A stretch of 64,000 nucleotides of DNA, from assembly GCF_001908375.1 (NCBI RefSeq), contig NZ_CP017241.1, forward strand, positions 1,243,001 to 1,307,000. Direction: 5' to 3'. Each line of letters opens with the position of its first letter. Position 1 is the stretch's first letter. The translations under genes were made by a program, and so were the position numbers. The notes beneath the pieces were generated by a model. The model ran no database searches. It worked only from the letters and a program-made list of their open reading frames with translations, and had not been told where the DNA came from. Below, piece by piece: positions 54,286-63,322 of this stretch. This DNA comes from Rhizobium etli 8C-3. Its GTDB lineage: Bacteria > Pseudomonadota > Alphaproteobacteria > Rhizobiales > Rhizobiaceae.

Positions 54286-54296
54286 GTCTGTGCTCC

Positions 54297-54770
54297 TCAT
54301 GGCCAGTGGTTCGTATCGTGATCGGGATGCTGACGATTGCTGGCTGAGATCGCGTCTTCACGCTCCGAGCTCAAGGCGGCGGGCTCTATCGGCAGGGTGT
54401 CCAGTGCGTGGAGCCAGTTCATCTTGCGGCCGGTATTCGATTGCATCACCGGCCTGACCGCATCTGGATCGTCCAGTGAGCCGAGTGTAACGTTGACGGA
54501 TACGGCTCCAGGTATGTCGTAAAAGAGCGGCGTGCCGCAATCGCCGCAGAAGCCGCGTCGCACGAGATCGGAGGAGCAAAACCACTTCGGTGTTCCGCGT
54601 GTCAGCGTAAAGTCCGTTCGCATGACCGCTCCAAGCGGCAGGAAATAGTTCCCCGCCGCCTTCTGGCACATGCGGCAATGGCAGATATGCGGATAGCCGA
54701 GCTCGCCGGCGGCGCGATAGCGCACTGCGCCGCATTGGCATCCGCCGCTATGAAATGTTCCTGCCGTCAC
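54297..54770 (-). CDS. GFA family zinc protein, copy 2 (middle)
   Basis: A 157-residue GFA protein. Cysteines at 11 and 13, 30, 32 and 35 (ICHCRMC), and 75 and 78 (FCGDCGTP) give the full zinc set. GTG at 54770 follows GAGGAGCGCAA and overlaps the stop of copy 3 as GTGA, so the two are translationally coupled. The tail QHPDHDTNHWP matches the C-terminal wording of copies 1 and 3 (HPDHDT..WP), a signature of this subgroup. Confidence 0.88.
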   Translation of the reverse strand: MTAGTFHSGGCQCGAVRYRAAGELGYPHICHCRMCQKAAGNYFLPLGAVMRTDFTLTRGTPKWFCSSDLVRRGFCGDCGTPLFYDIPGAVSVNVTLGSLDDPDAVRPVMQSNTGRKMNWLHALDTLPIEPAALSSEREDAISASNRQHPDHDTNHWP

Positions 54771-55240
54771 TTGCGCTCCTCTGGCCATTCTGTCGTGTCG
54801 TGATCTGGATGCTGATAGGAAACGATCTCGCTGATGAATGGGGCGTTTTCGACGTCGTCCTGCGTCCGCATCCCCGGAAGCTCGTGCAGTTTGTCCGTGA
54901 ACGGCAGCTTGCCTTCGATGCCATACTGGATCGTCGGCGGCAGAAGAGCCGGATCATCGAACGCGCCCGCTGCAATCGCCATCCCATCCGGCGCTTCATA
55001 GGTCAGCGGTGTGCCGCAATCGCCGCAGAAGCCGCGCTCGACGAAATTGGACGAACGGAAGGTCTTCCGCTTACCCCGCGTCCATTTGAAATCAGCCCCG
55101 CGCACGGAAACCAGCGGTGCATAATAGCCACCGAACGCCTTCTGGCACATGCGGCAATGACAGATCGACGAATGCGAAAACTCGCCTTCCACCCGGAACC
55201 GGATCGCACCGCACTGGCAGCCACCGGTGTAGACCGTCAT
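54767..55240 (-). CDS. GFA family zinc protein, copy 3 (first in operon)
   Basis: A 157-residue GFA protein, first of the operon. Cysteines at 8, 10, 27, 29, 32, 72 and 75 complete both zinc sites. It ends YQHPDHDTTEWPEERK, again with HPDHDT. ATG at 55240 follows GGGAGGAAGTATCG, a strong ribosome binding site. The region 55241-55439 between it and cysS holds the likely promoter; I see no other gene there. Confidence 0.9.
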   Translation of the reverse strand: MTVYTGGCQCGAIRFRVEGEFSHSSICHCRMCQKAFGGYYAPLVSVRGADFKWTRGKRKTFRSSNFVERGFCGDCGTPLTYEAPDGMAIAAGAFDDPALLPPTIQYGIEGKLPFTDKLHELPGMRTQDDVENAPFISEIVSYQHPDHDTTEWPEERK

Positions 55241-55439
55241 CGATACTTCCTCCCGTCTTGCATGTGAACAAAGCCCTCTTCCAACCCTGCCAACAAGGCA
55301 CAGGTCTGGTTCGCGCCGCCGCGGGGATTGACAGCGGCAACATCGGCGGATGCTGCATGCTCGACACGTTTTCCAAGCGGCACGGCCCAGCAGCCCATCG
55401 GATGGGGTCGAGGAGCGGCATTTTCCGGTAACATTGACC

Positions 55440-56831
55440 TCACCGCTTCACCTCCCAGGTCGTTAAGCGCTCGCCAGTGACCGCATCCTTGCCGTCCTTG
55501 AGCTGGATGCCCTCGGCAAGCAGCGTCTCGCGGATCTTGTCGGCCTCAGGGAAGTTCCTTGCCTTCAAGAGTTCGAGGCGGGCGCGCACGCGGCTGTCTA
55601 TCTCGGCGGCGACTGCCTCGTCCACTTCCGTTTCCTTCGGCTCCACGCCGAGAAGGGCAGCGCTCGCGGCGAAGGCGGCGGCGTTGCCGGACTGGGCCAG
55701 GGCATGAAGCGCCTGAACGGCGGCGACGGTGTTTAAGTCGTCGGCAAGCGCGTTCAGTACGGTCGGGTCCGGCGACGCGTCGCCGGCATCACCGGCTGGC
55801 CACTTCGAAAGCAGGCGTTCGGCCTCTTCCAGGCGCTTGATCGAAAAATCGATCGGCTCGCGATAGTGCGTCATCAGCATCGCAAGCCGCAAAACTTCGC
55901 CCGGCCATTTCCGGCCGCCGAATTTTTCGGTGTGCAGCAGCTCGTAGATGGTGACGAAGTTGCCTTCGGATTTCGACATCTTGCGACCTTCGACCTGCAG
56001 GAATCCGTTGTGCATCCATATATTCGCCATCACATCCGTGCCGTGAGCGCAACGAGACTGGGCAATCTCGTTTTCGTGGTGCGGGAAGATCAGGTCCAAT
56101 CCGCCGCCGTGAATATCGAAGACCTCGCCGAGATAGCGCTGGCTCATCGCCGAGCATTCGATATGCCAGCCAGGACGGCCGCGGCCCCAGGGGCTTTCCC
56201 AGCCGGGTTCGTTATCGCTTGAAATCTTCCAGAGAACGAAGTCGCCGGGGTTCTTCTTGTGCGCATCGACGGCGACGCGCGCCCCGGCCTGTTGCTCATC
56301 GAGATTGCGCTTTGAAAGCGCGCCGTAATCCGCCATGGATTTCGTGTCGAACAGGACTTCTCCCTCCGCCTGATAGGCGTGGCCCCTGGCAATCAGCTTT
56401 TCGATGATTTCGATCATCTGCGCGATGTTTTCGGTCGCGCGCGGCTGGATGGTCGGATCGAGGCAGCCGAGAGCCGTGGCGTCTTCGAGATACTGTGTCT
56501 CGGTTTTTTCGGTGACCAGGCGGATAGCCTCGTTCAGCGGCAAGCCGGGATGGTCGCGCAACGCCCGTAGGTTGATCTTGTCGTCGACGTCGGTGATATT
56601 GCGGGCATAGGTTACGTGCTCGGCGCCATAGACGTGCCTGAGCAGCCGGAAAAGCACGTCGAAGATGATGGCGGGCCGCGCATTGCCGATATGGGCGTAG
56701 TCGTAAACAGTCGGGCCGCAGACGTACATGCGGACGTTTAGCGGGTCGATGGGCTTGAAGACCGTCTCCTCGCGCGTCAGCGTATTGTACAGCTTGATTT
56801 CCGGCTTCTTCAGTTCCGGCTGGCCGGCCAT
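55440..56831 (-). CDS. cysS: cysteinyl-tRNA synthetase
   Basis: A 463-residue class I aminoacyl-tRNA synthetase. The start [18 protein letters not shown], zinc-site cysteine in [12 protein letters not shown], the HIGH-type box YAHIGNARP, the second zinc ligand region with ECSAM and [15 protein letters not shown], and KMSKSEGNF are all intact. ATG at 56831 ([11 protein letters not shown]) follows GGGAGAATAGAC. A complete enzyme of normal length. It is 199 bases upstream of the GFA operon on the same strand. Confidence 0.97.
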   Translation of the reverse strand: MAGQPELKKPEIKLYNTLTREETVFKPIDPLNVRMYVCGPTVYDYAHIGNARPAIIFDVLFRLLRHVYGAEHVTYARNITDVDDKINLRALRDHPGLPLNEAIRLVTEKTETQYLEDATALGCLDPTIQPRATENIAQMIEIIEKLIARGHAYQAEGEVLFDTKSMADYGALSKRNLDEQQAGARVAVDAHKKNPGDFVLWKISSDNEPGWESPWGRGRPGWHIECSAMSQRYLGEVFDIHGGGLDLIFPHHENEIAQSRCAHGTDVMANIWMHNGFLQVEGRKMSKSEGNFVTIYELLHTEKFGGRKWPGEVLRLAMLMTHYREPIDFSIKRLEEAERLLSKWPAGDAGDASPDPTVLNALADDLNTVAAVQALHALAQSGNAAAFAASAALLGVEPKETEVDEAVAAEIDSRVRARLELLKARNFPEADKIRETLLAEGIQLKDGKDAVTGERLTTWEVKR

Positions 56832-57143
56832 GTCTATTCTCCCAAAATGCAATGATCCGAAAAATATCGCCGCCGGCGGGCCGGGGCGTTTCTCATCTTT
56901 GGGTATTTGGGAGACGAAAACGGCCAGGCCAGCGGGCGCGCTAGCGAATAATCTTCCGGCAGATAATGCAGATAACCGTTTTCATGGCGGGTTTTATGGC
57001 GCGGGAACGATGTTTGGTCAAGTGCTGCGTAAAGACGAACATCGCGAGCGCCAGTCAGGGCTGGCGCGGCAGATAATCCGCTGTCTGCAGCATAAGCCTT
57101 TTTCTTGCCAAAGGGGCGGAAGCGGTGGAGCGAGAGGGTACCA
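56832..57143. other. intergenic region between cysS and the lysozyme-like gene
   Basis: 312 bases separating two divergent genes. It must hold both promoters. I see no convincing small gene, RNA hairpin with T-tract or known riboswitch element. It ends with GAGAGGGTACCA, the ribosome binding site of the gene at 57144. Confidence 0.5.
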
Positions 57144-57893
57144 GTGAAGAAAGAAGTTCAGCGAGCCGTCCTCGGCACAGCGATCCTGGCGGTCGCATCC
57201 GCTTTCTATTTGGCTTACGATTTCGCCATGGTCCGCTTCAATCATCCATCCATCAGGGACTATCCGATCCAGGGCATCGATGTCAGCCACCATCAGGGCG
57301 ACATCGACTGGAAGAGGCTCGCTGCTCAACCGAATGTGCGCTTCGCCATCATGAAGGCGACAGAGGGCGGGGACCATAAGGACACCCGATTTGCCCGCAA
57401 CTGGCAGGCTGCAAAACAGGCCGGCATCGTTCGTGGGGCATATCACTTCTTCACCTTTTGCCGTCCGGGCCGTGAGCAGGCACAGAACCTATTGGCGACA
57501 GTTCCCAAAGAGCAGGGCACGCTGCCGATTGCGATCGATCTCGAATTTGTCGGCAACTGCGACAAAGTTCCGACGGTCGAGCAGCTGAGCGCCGAGGTCA
57601 AGGCCTTCGTGGCCGAGATGAAGAGTACATATCCGGGAAAGCCGATATTCTACGTCACGCAGGAATTTTTTGACACGTATCTGAAAGGCAACGAATTCCG
57701 CTTCCCGGATCATTATCTCTGGCTGCGCAGCCTATTCAAAGAACCAGAGCAGCAAAAATGCGGCCGCTGGTCGATATGGCAGTTTGCCGACAACGGCAAA
57801 GTCGATGGCATCGACGGGCCGGTCGACCTCAACGCGCTATGTCCTGAGGAAACGGACCTTGCGACGCTGTTTGATGAAACAGCGGGCCGGTAG
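57144..57893 (+). CDS. GH25 lysozyme-like protein
   Basis: A 249-residue protein. An N-terminal membrane segment (about 8-26, VLGTAILAVASAFYLAYDF) serves as anchor or uncleaved signal. The GH25 barrel follows: GIDVSHHQGDIDWKRL (catalytic-type aspartate), FAIMKATEGGDHKD, GAYHFFTFCRPG, PIAIDLEFVGNC (the D-x-E catalytic pair) and WSIWQFADNGKVDGIDGPVDLNAL. It should cut peptidoglycan N-acetylmuramyl bonds. GTG at 57144 is the start. It has no holin or phage neighbours, so a housekeeping envelope role is more likely than lysis. Confidence 0.92.
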   Translation: MKKEVQRAVLGTAILAVASAFYLAYDFAMVRFNHPSIRDYPIQGIDVSHHQGDIDWKRLAAQPNVRFAIMKATEGGDHKDTRFARNWQAAKQAGIVRGAYHFFTFCRPGREQAQNLLATVPKEQGTLPIAIDLEFVGNCDKVPTVEQLSAEVKAFVAEMKSTYPGKPIFYVTQEFFDTYLKGNEFRFPDHYLWLRSLFKEPEQQKCGRWSIWQFADNGKVDGIDGPVDLNALCPEETDLATLFDETAGR

Positions 57894-57896
57894 CCC

Positions 57897-58637
57897 TTAT
57901 TCCGGCGGCCGGTAATCAACGAGCCTGTTGTCGCGCACGATGAAGAGCTTGCCTGTCTCGACTACATCCGGACCGACGAGCGGCAGGATCGCCCTGGCGA
58001 CTTCGGAAGGATGCGGCAGCGTCGCGGGATCTTCGCCGGGCACGGCCTGCGCGCGCATTGCGGTGCGGGTGGCGCCCGGATCGACGCTGGTGATGCGAAG
58101 AGGCGTCGACCGGCTTTCGCCGGCCCAGGTGCGCGCGAGCGCTTCGACTGCGGCTTTGGACGCGGAATATGGGCCCCAAAAAGGCCGGCATTTGTGAGCG
58201 GCAGCCGAAGAGATGATCACGGCGCGGCCGGCCTCGGAGCGCGCCAGCAGCGGATCGACGGAGCGGATCAGCCGCCAGGTGGCCGTGACGTTGATGTTCA
58301 TCACCTTCTCGAAGGTCTTTGCCTCGATATGACCGATCGGCGAGATGACGCCGAGCACGCCGGCATTGGCAACGAGGATGTCGAGCTTGCCCCAGCGGTC
58401 GAAAATCGAGCCTCCGAGCGCGTCGATGGCGTTCATATCCGCAAGATCGAAAGGCACGAGCGTGGCGCTGCCGCCCGCAGCCTTGATCGCGTCGTCAAGC
58501 TCCTCGAGACCGCCGACCGTGCGGGCGCAGGCAATCACGTGGGCTCCGGCCTTCGCCAGTTCCAGTGCCGTGAAATAGCCGATGCCGCGCGATGCACCGG
58601 TGACGAGAGCGATGCGGTTCTTGAGGTCGATGGTCAT
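57897..58637 (-). CDS. SDR family oxidoreductase
   Basis: A 246-residue short-chain dehydrogenase. The cofactor motif TGASRGIGYFTA (about 13-24), NAGVLG near 87, the catalytic serine in VIISSAAAHK and the Y-x3-K in GPYSASKAAVEAL are intact. PGATRTAM follows. Substrate is unknown. ATG at 58637 (MTIDLKNRIALV) fits the family N-terminus. It follows purF on the same strand by 94 bases, a placement I recall as common in Rhizobiales. Confidence 0.9.
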   Translation of the reverse strand: MTIDLKNRIALVTGASRGIGYFTALELAKAGAHVIACARTVGGLEELDDAIKAAGGSATLVPFDLADMNAIDALGGSIFDRWGKLDILVANAGVLGVISPIGHIEAKTFEKVMNINVTATWRLIRSVDPLLARSEAGRAVIISSAAAHKCRPFWGPYSASKAAVEALARTWAGESRSTPLRITSVDPGATRTAMRAQAVPGEDPATLPHPSEVARAILPLVGPDVVETGKLFIVRDNRLVDYRPPE

Positions 58638-58731
58638 GATCGTGTCGTCCGTATCGGTTTGCGCGAAAAAGCATCCCACCCTGACGAGGGGAAGAGGAGG
58701 CGTCGGCGTTCATTCAGATTTATGAAATCCC

Positions 58732-60222
58732 TCAGCCGTTGCTGGCCATCACGGCGAGCTTGCGCACGTTGCTCGTGCTTTCCTTGTCGAGCAGGCGCGT
58801 CGGGTAGTCGCCCGTGAAATAGTGGTCGGTGAACTGCGGATTCTCGTTGTTGCGATCTTCCCCGCCGACTGCACGATAAAGCCCGTCGATCGAGAGGAAT
58901 TCGAGCGAATCGGCGCCGATGTAATCGCACATCGCCCTCAGGCTGTTGTACTGGTTGGCAAGCAGCTTGTCGGCGTCTGGCGTATCGATACCGTAAAAAT
59001 CCGGGAAATAGATCATCGGGCTTGCGACGCGGATATGGACCTCCTTGGCGCCTGCGTCGCGGATCATCTGGACGATCTTCAGCGAGGTTGTTCCCCGCAC
59101 GATCGAATCGTCGACGAGGACGACGCGCTTGCCTTGGATCATCGCCCGGTTTGCCGAGTGCTTCAGTTTGACGCCGAAGGCGCGGATCTGCTGCGTCGGT
59201 TCGATGAAGGTGCGGCCGACATAGTGGTTGCGGATGATGCCGTATTCGAAAGGAATGCCGCTCTGTTGGGCATAGCCGAGCGCTGCCGGCGTACCGCCGT
59301 CGGGAACCGGCACGACGACATCGGCATCGATCGGGGATTCCTTGGCGAGATTGATTCCCATGTTCTTGCGGGCGACATATATGCTGCGACCGCCGACGAC
59401 GGAGTCAGGGCGAGCAAAGTAAACAAATTCGAAAAGGCACAGACGCTCCGGCTTAGGCGCTTCGGGCTTGCGGGCGTCGATGGTGATCGAACCGTCCGGC
59501 TGGATTTCGCAGATCACGACTTCGCCGTTCTCGACGTCGCGGATGTACTTGGCGCCGATGATGTCGAGTGCACAGGTTTCCGAACAGAAGATCGGCTTGC
59601 CGTCGAGCTCGCCCATGACGAGCGGACGGATGCCGATCGGGTCGCGCGCGGCGATCAGCTTCGTGCGGGTCATGGCCAGCATCGAGTAACCGCCTTCCAT
59701 CTGGCGGATCGCATCGATGAAGCGATCGGACGAGGAGGCCTGTTTGGAGCGGGCGATCAGGTGGAGGACGACTTCGGTATCCGATGTCGACTGACAGATG
59801 GCGCCGTCGGCAATCAGTTGACGGCGAAGGGTCAGGCCGTTGGTGAAGTTGCCGTTATGGGCAACGGCGATGCCACCGACTTCCAGTTCGGCAAAGAGCG
59901 GCTGGACGTTGCGCAGGGCCACTTCGCCAGTCGTGGAGTAGCGCGTGTGGCCGATCGAGATGAAGCCTGGCAGCTTGGCGAGCGTTGCAGGATCGGTGTA
60001 GTGGTCGCCGACGAGCCCCATGCGCTTTTCGGTATGGAACTGGCGGCCGTCGAAGGTGACGATACCGGCCGCTTCCTGTCCGCGGTGCTGGAGGGCGTGA
60101 AGTCCGAGAGCCGTCAGCGTTGCTGCATCGGGATGGCCGAGAATGCCGAAGACGCCGCATTCCTCGTGGAGGGTATCTCCGTCGAGTTCATCGTTGAGCG
60201 TGGAGGAATGGGACTGGTTCAT
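58732..60222 (-). CDS. purF: amidophosphoribosyltransferase
   Basis: A 496-residue enzyme making 5-phosphoribosylamine from PRPP and glutamine, the first step of purine synthesis. The mature N-terminal nucleophile is Cys22 in HEECGVFGI after a 21-residue propeptide. The glutaminase domain has HTRYSTTGE and NGNFTN; the phosphoribosyltransferase domain has VVLVDDSIVRGTTS, the PRPP loop. Length and motifs are normal. It lies 175 bases after cvpA. Confidence 0.97.
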   Translation of the reverse strand: MNQSHSSTLNDELDGDTLHEECGVFGILGHPDAATLTALGLHALQHRGQEAAGIVTFDGRQFHTEKRMGLVGDHYTDPATLAKLPGFISIGHTRYSTTGEVALRNVQPLFAELEVGGIAVAHNGNFTNGLTLRRQLIADGAICQSTSDTEVVLHLIARSKQASSSDRFIDAIRQMEGGYSMLAMTRTKLIAARDPIGIRPLVMGELDGKPIFCSETCALDIIGAKYIRDVENGEVVICEIQPDGSITIDARKPEAPKPERLCLFEFVYFARPDSVVGGRSIYVARKNMGINLAKESPIDADVVVPVPDGGTPAALGYAQQSGIPFEYGIIRNHYVGRTFIEPTQQIRAFGVKLKHSANRAMIQGKRVVLVDDSIVRGTTSLKIVQMIRDAGAKEVHIRVASPMIYFPDFYGIDTPDADKLLANQYNSLRAMCDYIGADSLEFLSIDGLYRAVGGEDRNNENPQFTDHYFTGDYPTRLLDKESTSNVRKLAVMASNG

Positions 60223-60397
60223 TGATGCGGGCCTTTGCTCTCACAAGAATGGATCGGCTTTTTCCATAGCATGATGCCGGATTCAGGGCATTTTAAACGG
60301 CGGAGGCCCGGCCGAGCAAATGCCCGGCCGGACCCTTATGTCACGTCCCGCTCAAATGGCAATTGCCACGCGGCAGGTCAAGCTGTTGAACACTGTG

Positions 60398-61036
60398 TCA
60401 ATTCGACTGCGGCTGCGCGCCGCCTGACGGGGCTGCGCCGCCTGCAGGCGCTGTATCATCCGCCGGGGCTTGTTCGCCGGCCGGTGCATTGCTGCCTTGC
60501 GAGCCTCCGGCCGGCGGCTGAACCTTCTCGAGCACGCTGGCTTTGACCATCTGTGCGAATTCCTCGGGCAGAACCGATTGCAGCTTTACGACCATCGAGT
60601 CAAGGAACGGCTTGGACTTGGCATTGTTCACCCAAGTGGGCCGGTGATCGGCATCGACGAGCCAGTTCCAGAAGGCCACTGCCACGACGAGAAGCAGTAT
60701 GCCGCGTGCCGCGCCGAAGAGGAAGCCCAAAGTGCGGTCGAGCGCGCCGATCCGGCTATCGATGATGAAATCGGCAATCTTCATGGTGATGAAGGAGATG
60801 ACGATCAGCGCAATCAGGAACACGACGGCGGCGGAGCCGACGATCGCGATGCGGTCATCATCGGTATACCTCTTCGCGTAAGGCACGAGGTACGGATAGA
60901 GGTAGTAGGCAGCGGCAGCCGAGCCGCCCCAGCTTGCGATCGACAGCACCTCACGCGAAAAGCCGCGGACCATCGCCAGAACGGCGGAGAAGAGGACGAC
61001 GCCGATGACAATACCGTCGAAAATCGTGATGGGCAT
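60398..61036 (-). CDS. cvpA: CvpA family inner-membrane protein
   Basis: A 212-residue membrane protein with four helices in the first 125 residues (FDGIVIGVVLFSAVLAMVRG, SWGGSAAAAYYLY, IVGSAAVVFLIALIVISFI, ILLLVVAVAFWNWLV). The family segment VLSIASWGGSAAAA and LDRTLGFLFGAARG are present. The tail (from 165) is Pro/Ala/Gly-rich and disordered. CvpA affects colicin V production in E. coli, and it is often beside purF, as here. It lies 97 bases after radA on the same strand. Confidence 0.9.
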   Translation of the reverse strand: MPITIFDGIVIGVVLFSAVLAMVRGFSREVLSIASWGGSAAAAYYLYPYLVPYAKRYTDDDRIAIVGSAAVVFLIALIVISFITMKIADFIIDSRIGALDRTLGFLFGAARGILLLVVAVAFWNWLVDADHRPTWVNNAKSKPFLDSMVVKLQSVLPEEFAQMVKASVLEKVQPPAGGSQGSNAPAGEQAPADDTAPAGGAAPSGGAQPQSN

Positions 61037-61133
61037 ATAAATTCAACTCCAGGACCGCCGCGTGAGTGATGCGGTTCGGTCGGGCCTCATTCGTGTGCAT
61101 CCTATATCATCACCGTTTGTGGCAATGAAAGGA

Positions 61134-62537
61134 TCAAACCTCGTCTTCCACACGTCGTAGCGCACCTTTGGATCCGGCAATGCGCACGACCAGGTCCGGC
61201 AGGCTCTCGATCTCGCTCCAGCGCCCGCCCGAACCCTTTGGCAAATCGGCGGAGGCTGACGGAAGAAGCGCTGCAGAAAATCCCAGCTTCTCGGCTTCTT
61301 TGAGGCGCTGAGGGGTATGCGCAACCGGTCGGACGGCCCCCGACAGGCTGACTTCGCCGAAATAGACGCAATCGGCCGGCAGAGCAATACCGGCAAGAGA
61401 GGAAACCAATGCGGATGCGACGGCAAGATCAGCTGCCGGTTCGCTGATACGATAGCCGCCGGCGACATTCAAATAGACGTCATGCTGGCCGAGCCGTACG
61501 CCGCAATGGGCCTCGAGCACTGCAAGGACCATCGAAAGTCTGGCCGAATCCCAGCCAACCACGGCACGGCGCGGCGTTCCGAGCGATGTCGGCGCCACCA
61601 GTGCCTGCACTTCGACGAGGATCGGGCGTGTTCCTTCCATGCCGGCGAAGACTGCCGCTCCCGGAGACTTTTCATTGCGCTCGCCCAGGAAAAGTTCAGA
61701 TGGATTGCCGACCTCACGCAGGCCGCCGTCGGACATTTCGAAAACGCCGATCTCGTCCGTTGGCCCGAAGCGGTTCTTGACCGTGCGCAAGATGCGGTAG
61801 TGATGGCCGCGGTCGCCTTCGAAGTAGAGCACGGCGTCGACCATGTGTTCCACCACTCGCGGACCGGCGATCTGGCCGTCCTTGGTGACGTGGCCGACGA
61901 GAACCATGGCGGCTCCGGTCTGCTTGGCGAAGCGGATCATCGCCTGCACGCCGGTGCGCACCTGCGTCACCGTTCCGGGCGCCGATTCCGCCAGTTCGCT
62001 CCACAGCGTCTGGATCGAGTCGATGATGACGAGATCCGGCCGCTTGCCCTCCGCAAGCGTCGCCAGGATATCCTCGACATTGGTCTCCGCGGCAAGCATC
62101 ACGTCGGTGTCGGCCGCACGCAGGCGCTGGGCGCGCAGCCGCACCTGCGCCACGGCCTCTTCGCCCGAGACGTAGATGATCTTGTGACTGCGGCGCGAAA
62201 GCGCTGCTGCCGCCTGCATCAGCAGCGTCGACTTGCCAATGCCCGGATCGCCGCCGACCAGCACCGCCGAGCCGCGCACGAAACCGCCTCCGAGCGCCCG
62301 GTCGAGTTCCGAGATGCCGGTATGGATGCGCGGCGCTTCTTCGATCTCGCCGGAAAGCGCCGTCAGCGTCACCGGGCGGCCCTTCTTCGGCGTCCTTGCC
62401 GGTCCGCCGCCGATCCCGCCCATCGGGTCTTCTTCGACGATGGTGTTCCACTCGCCGCAGTTCTCGCATTTGCCTGCCCAGCGGTTGTGGATCGTGCCGC
62501 AGCTCTGACAGATGAATTGGGTCCTGGCCTTCGCCAT
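61134..62537 (-). CDS. radA: DNA repair protein RadA
   Basis: A 467-residue recombination protein that promotes branch migration. The N-terminal zinc finger uses C10, C13, C24 and C27. The RecA-like ATPase has GGDPGIGKSTLL (Walker A), LVIIDSIQ (Walker B), and the RadA-specific VKNRFGPTDEIGVFEM. The C-terminal Lon-protease-like domain (about 285-460) follows. ATG at 62537 (MAKARTQFICQSCG) is used. Complete. Confidence 0.96.
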   Translation of the reverse strand: MAKARTQFICQSCGTIHNRWAGKCENCGEWNTIVEEDPMGGIGGGPARTPKKGRPVTLTALSGEIEEAPRIHTGISELDRALGGGFVRGSAVLVGGDPGIGKSTLLMQAAAALSRRSHKIIYVSGEEAVAQVRLRAQRLRAADTDVMLAAETNVEDILATLAEGKRPDLVIIDSIQTLWSELAESAPGTVTQVRTGVQAMIRFAKQTGAAMVLVGHVTKDGQIAGPRVVEHMVDAVLYFEGDRGHHYRILRTVKNRFGPTDEIGVFEMSDGGLREVGNPSELFLGERNEKSPGAAVFAGMEGTRPILVEVQALVAPTSLGTPRRAVVGWDSARLSMVLAVLEAHCGVRLGQHDVYLNVAGGYRISEPAADLAVASALVSSLAGIALPADCVYFGEVSLSGAVRPVAHTPQRLKEAEKLGFSAALLPSASADLPKGSGGRWSEIESLPDLVVRIAGSKGALRRVEDEV

Positions 62538-62678
62538 CAATGATGCTTTCGTCCATGAGCGCCGGCGCGCCCGAATCACATTTGCCCTAGATAATGGCTT
62601 GCGGGACCGATCAAAACTAATGATTTTCCCATCAGGCGTCCAAGTGGCAGCATGGAAGGATCATCCGACGGATCGCCA

Positions 62679-63314
62679 ATGCTCGATTATTCGCCCGCCC
62701 ACTGGATCGCCTTCTTTACCGCCGCCGTGCTCTTGAACCTGTCGCCGGGTCCGGATATGGCATTTATCATCGGCCATACGATCAAGAGCGGCACGCGTGC
62801 CGGATTCTCCGCCGTCTTCGGCATCTGGACCGGCGCCTGCCTGCATGCGCTTTTCGCAGCCTTCGGCCTTTCGGCGGTACTTGCCGCCTCTGCCGTTGCC
62901 TTCTCGGCAGTGAAGTGGATCGGTGCGATCTATCTCGTCTGGCTGGGCATCCAGGCCCTGCGGTCGAGCGGCGAGGGCGGCCTGGTCGGGGCGGCAGGCG
63001 AAGGGCTGGGCTCGGGACGGATCTACCGGCAGGGCGTGCTCGTTTCGCTGCTTAACCCGAAGGTTGCGATCTTCTTTCTCGCCTTCCTGCCGCAGTTCGT
63101 CGTCGAAGGCGCCGGGCCTGCCTGGCTACAGCTTTCCGTGCACGGTGGGCTGATTATCGTCGTGGCCGCATTCATCGAGCCGCCGCTGATTTTGGCCGGA
63201 GGGCGGCTTGCCGGTCTGATCAAACGCAACAGGAGGGTCGGCCTCTGGCTCGATCGCGGGCTTGGCGCACTATTCGTTGCCCTTGGCGTGCGGCTTGCGC
63301 TGACAAGCCGCTGA
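62679..63314 (+). CDS. LysE family translocator
   Basis: A 211-residue inner-membrane exporter with about six helices. The family start MLDYSPAHWIAFFTAAVLLNLSPGPDMAFIIGHT, with the N-L-S-P-G-P-D motif, and GVLVSLLNPKVAIFFLAFLPQF are diagnostic. Members export amino acids or homoserine lactones. An ATG at 62652 would add nine residues; neither start has a strong ribosome binding site. It lies in the opposite orientation between radA and alr, splitting what is otherwise a one-strand row. Confidence 0.88.
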   Translation: MLDYSPAHWIAFFTAAVLLNLSPGPDMAFIIGHTIKSGTRAGFSAVFGIWTGACLHALFAAFGLSAVLAASAVAFSAVKWIGAIYLVWLGIQALRSSGEGGLVGAAGEGLGSGRIYRQGVLVSLLNPKVAIFFLAFLPQFVVEGAGPAWLQLSVHGGLIIVVAAFIEPPLILAGGRLAGLIKRNRRVGLWLDRGLGALFVALGVRLALTSR

Positions 63315-63322
63315 GCGGGAAC

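Noticed and set aside
57144..57893. Phage endolysin
   Set aside because: The GH25 domain is real, but there are no phage genes around it and the protein has its own membrane anchor, so a cell-envelope enzyme is more likely.
58822..60225. Plus-strand frame of 467 codons
   Set aside because: Complete antisense shadow of purF, whose catalytic motifs are intact.
60298..60340. Hairpin with repeated GCCCGGCCG between cvpA and purF
   Set aside because: A seven-pair stem is possible but lacks a T-tract and is in very GC-rich sequence where such pairing is frequent, so I do not call it a terminator.
61317..62543. Plus-strand frame of 408 codons
   Set aside because: Antisense shadow of radA; composition rich in His, Arg and Asp as expected for a complement frame.
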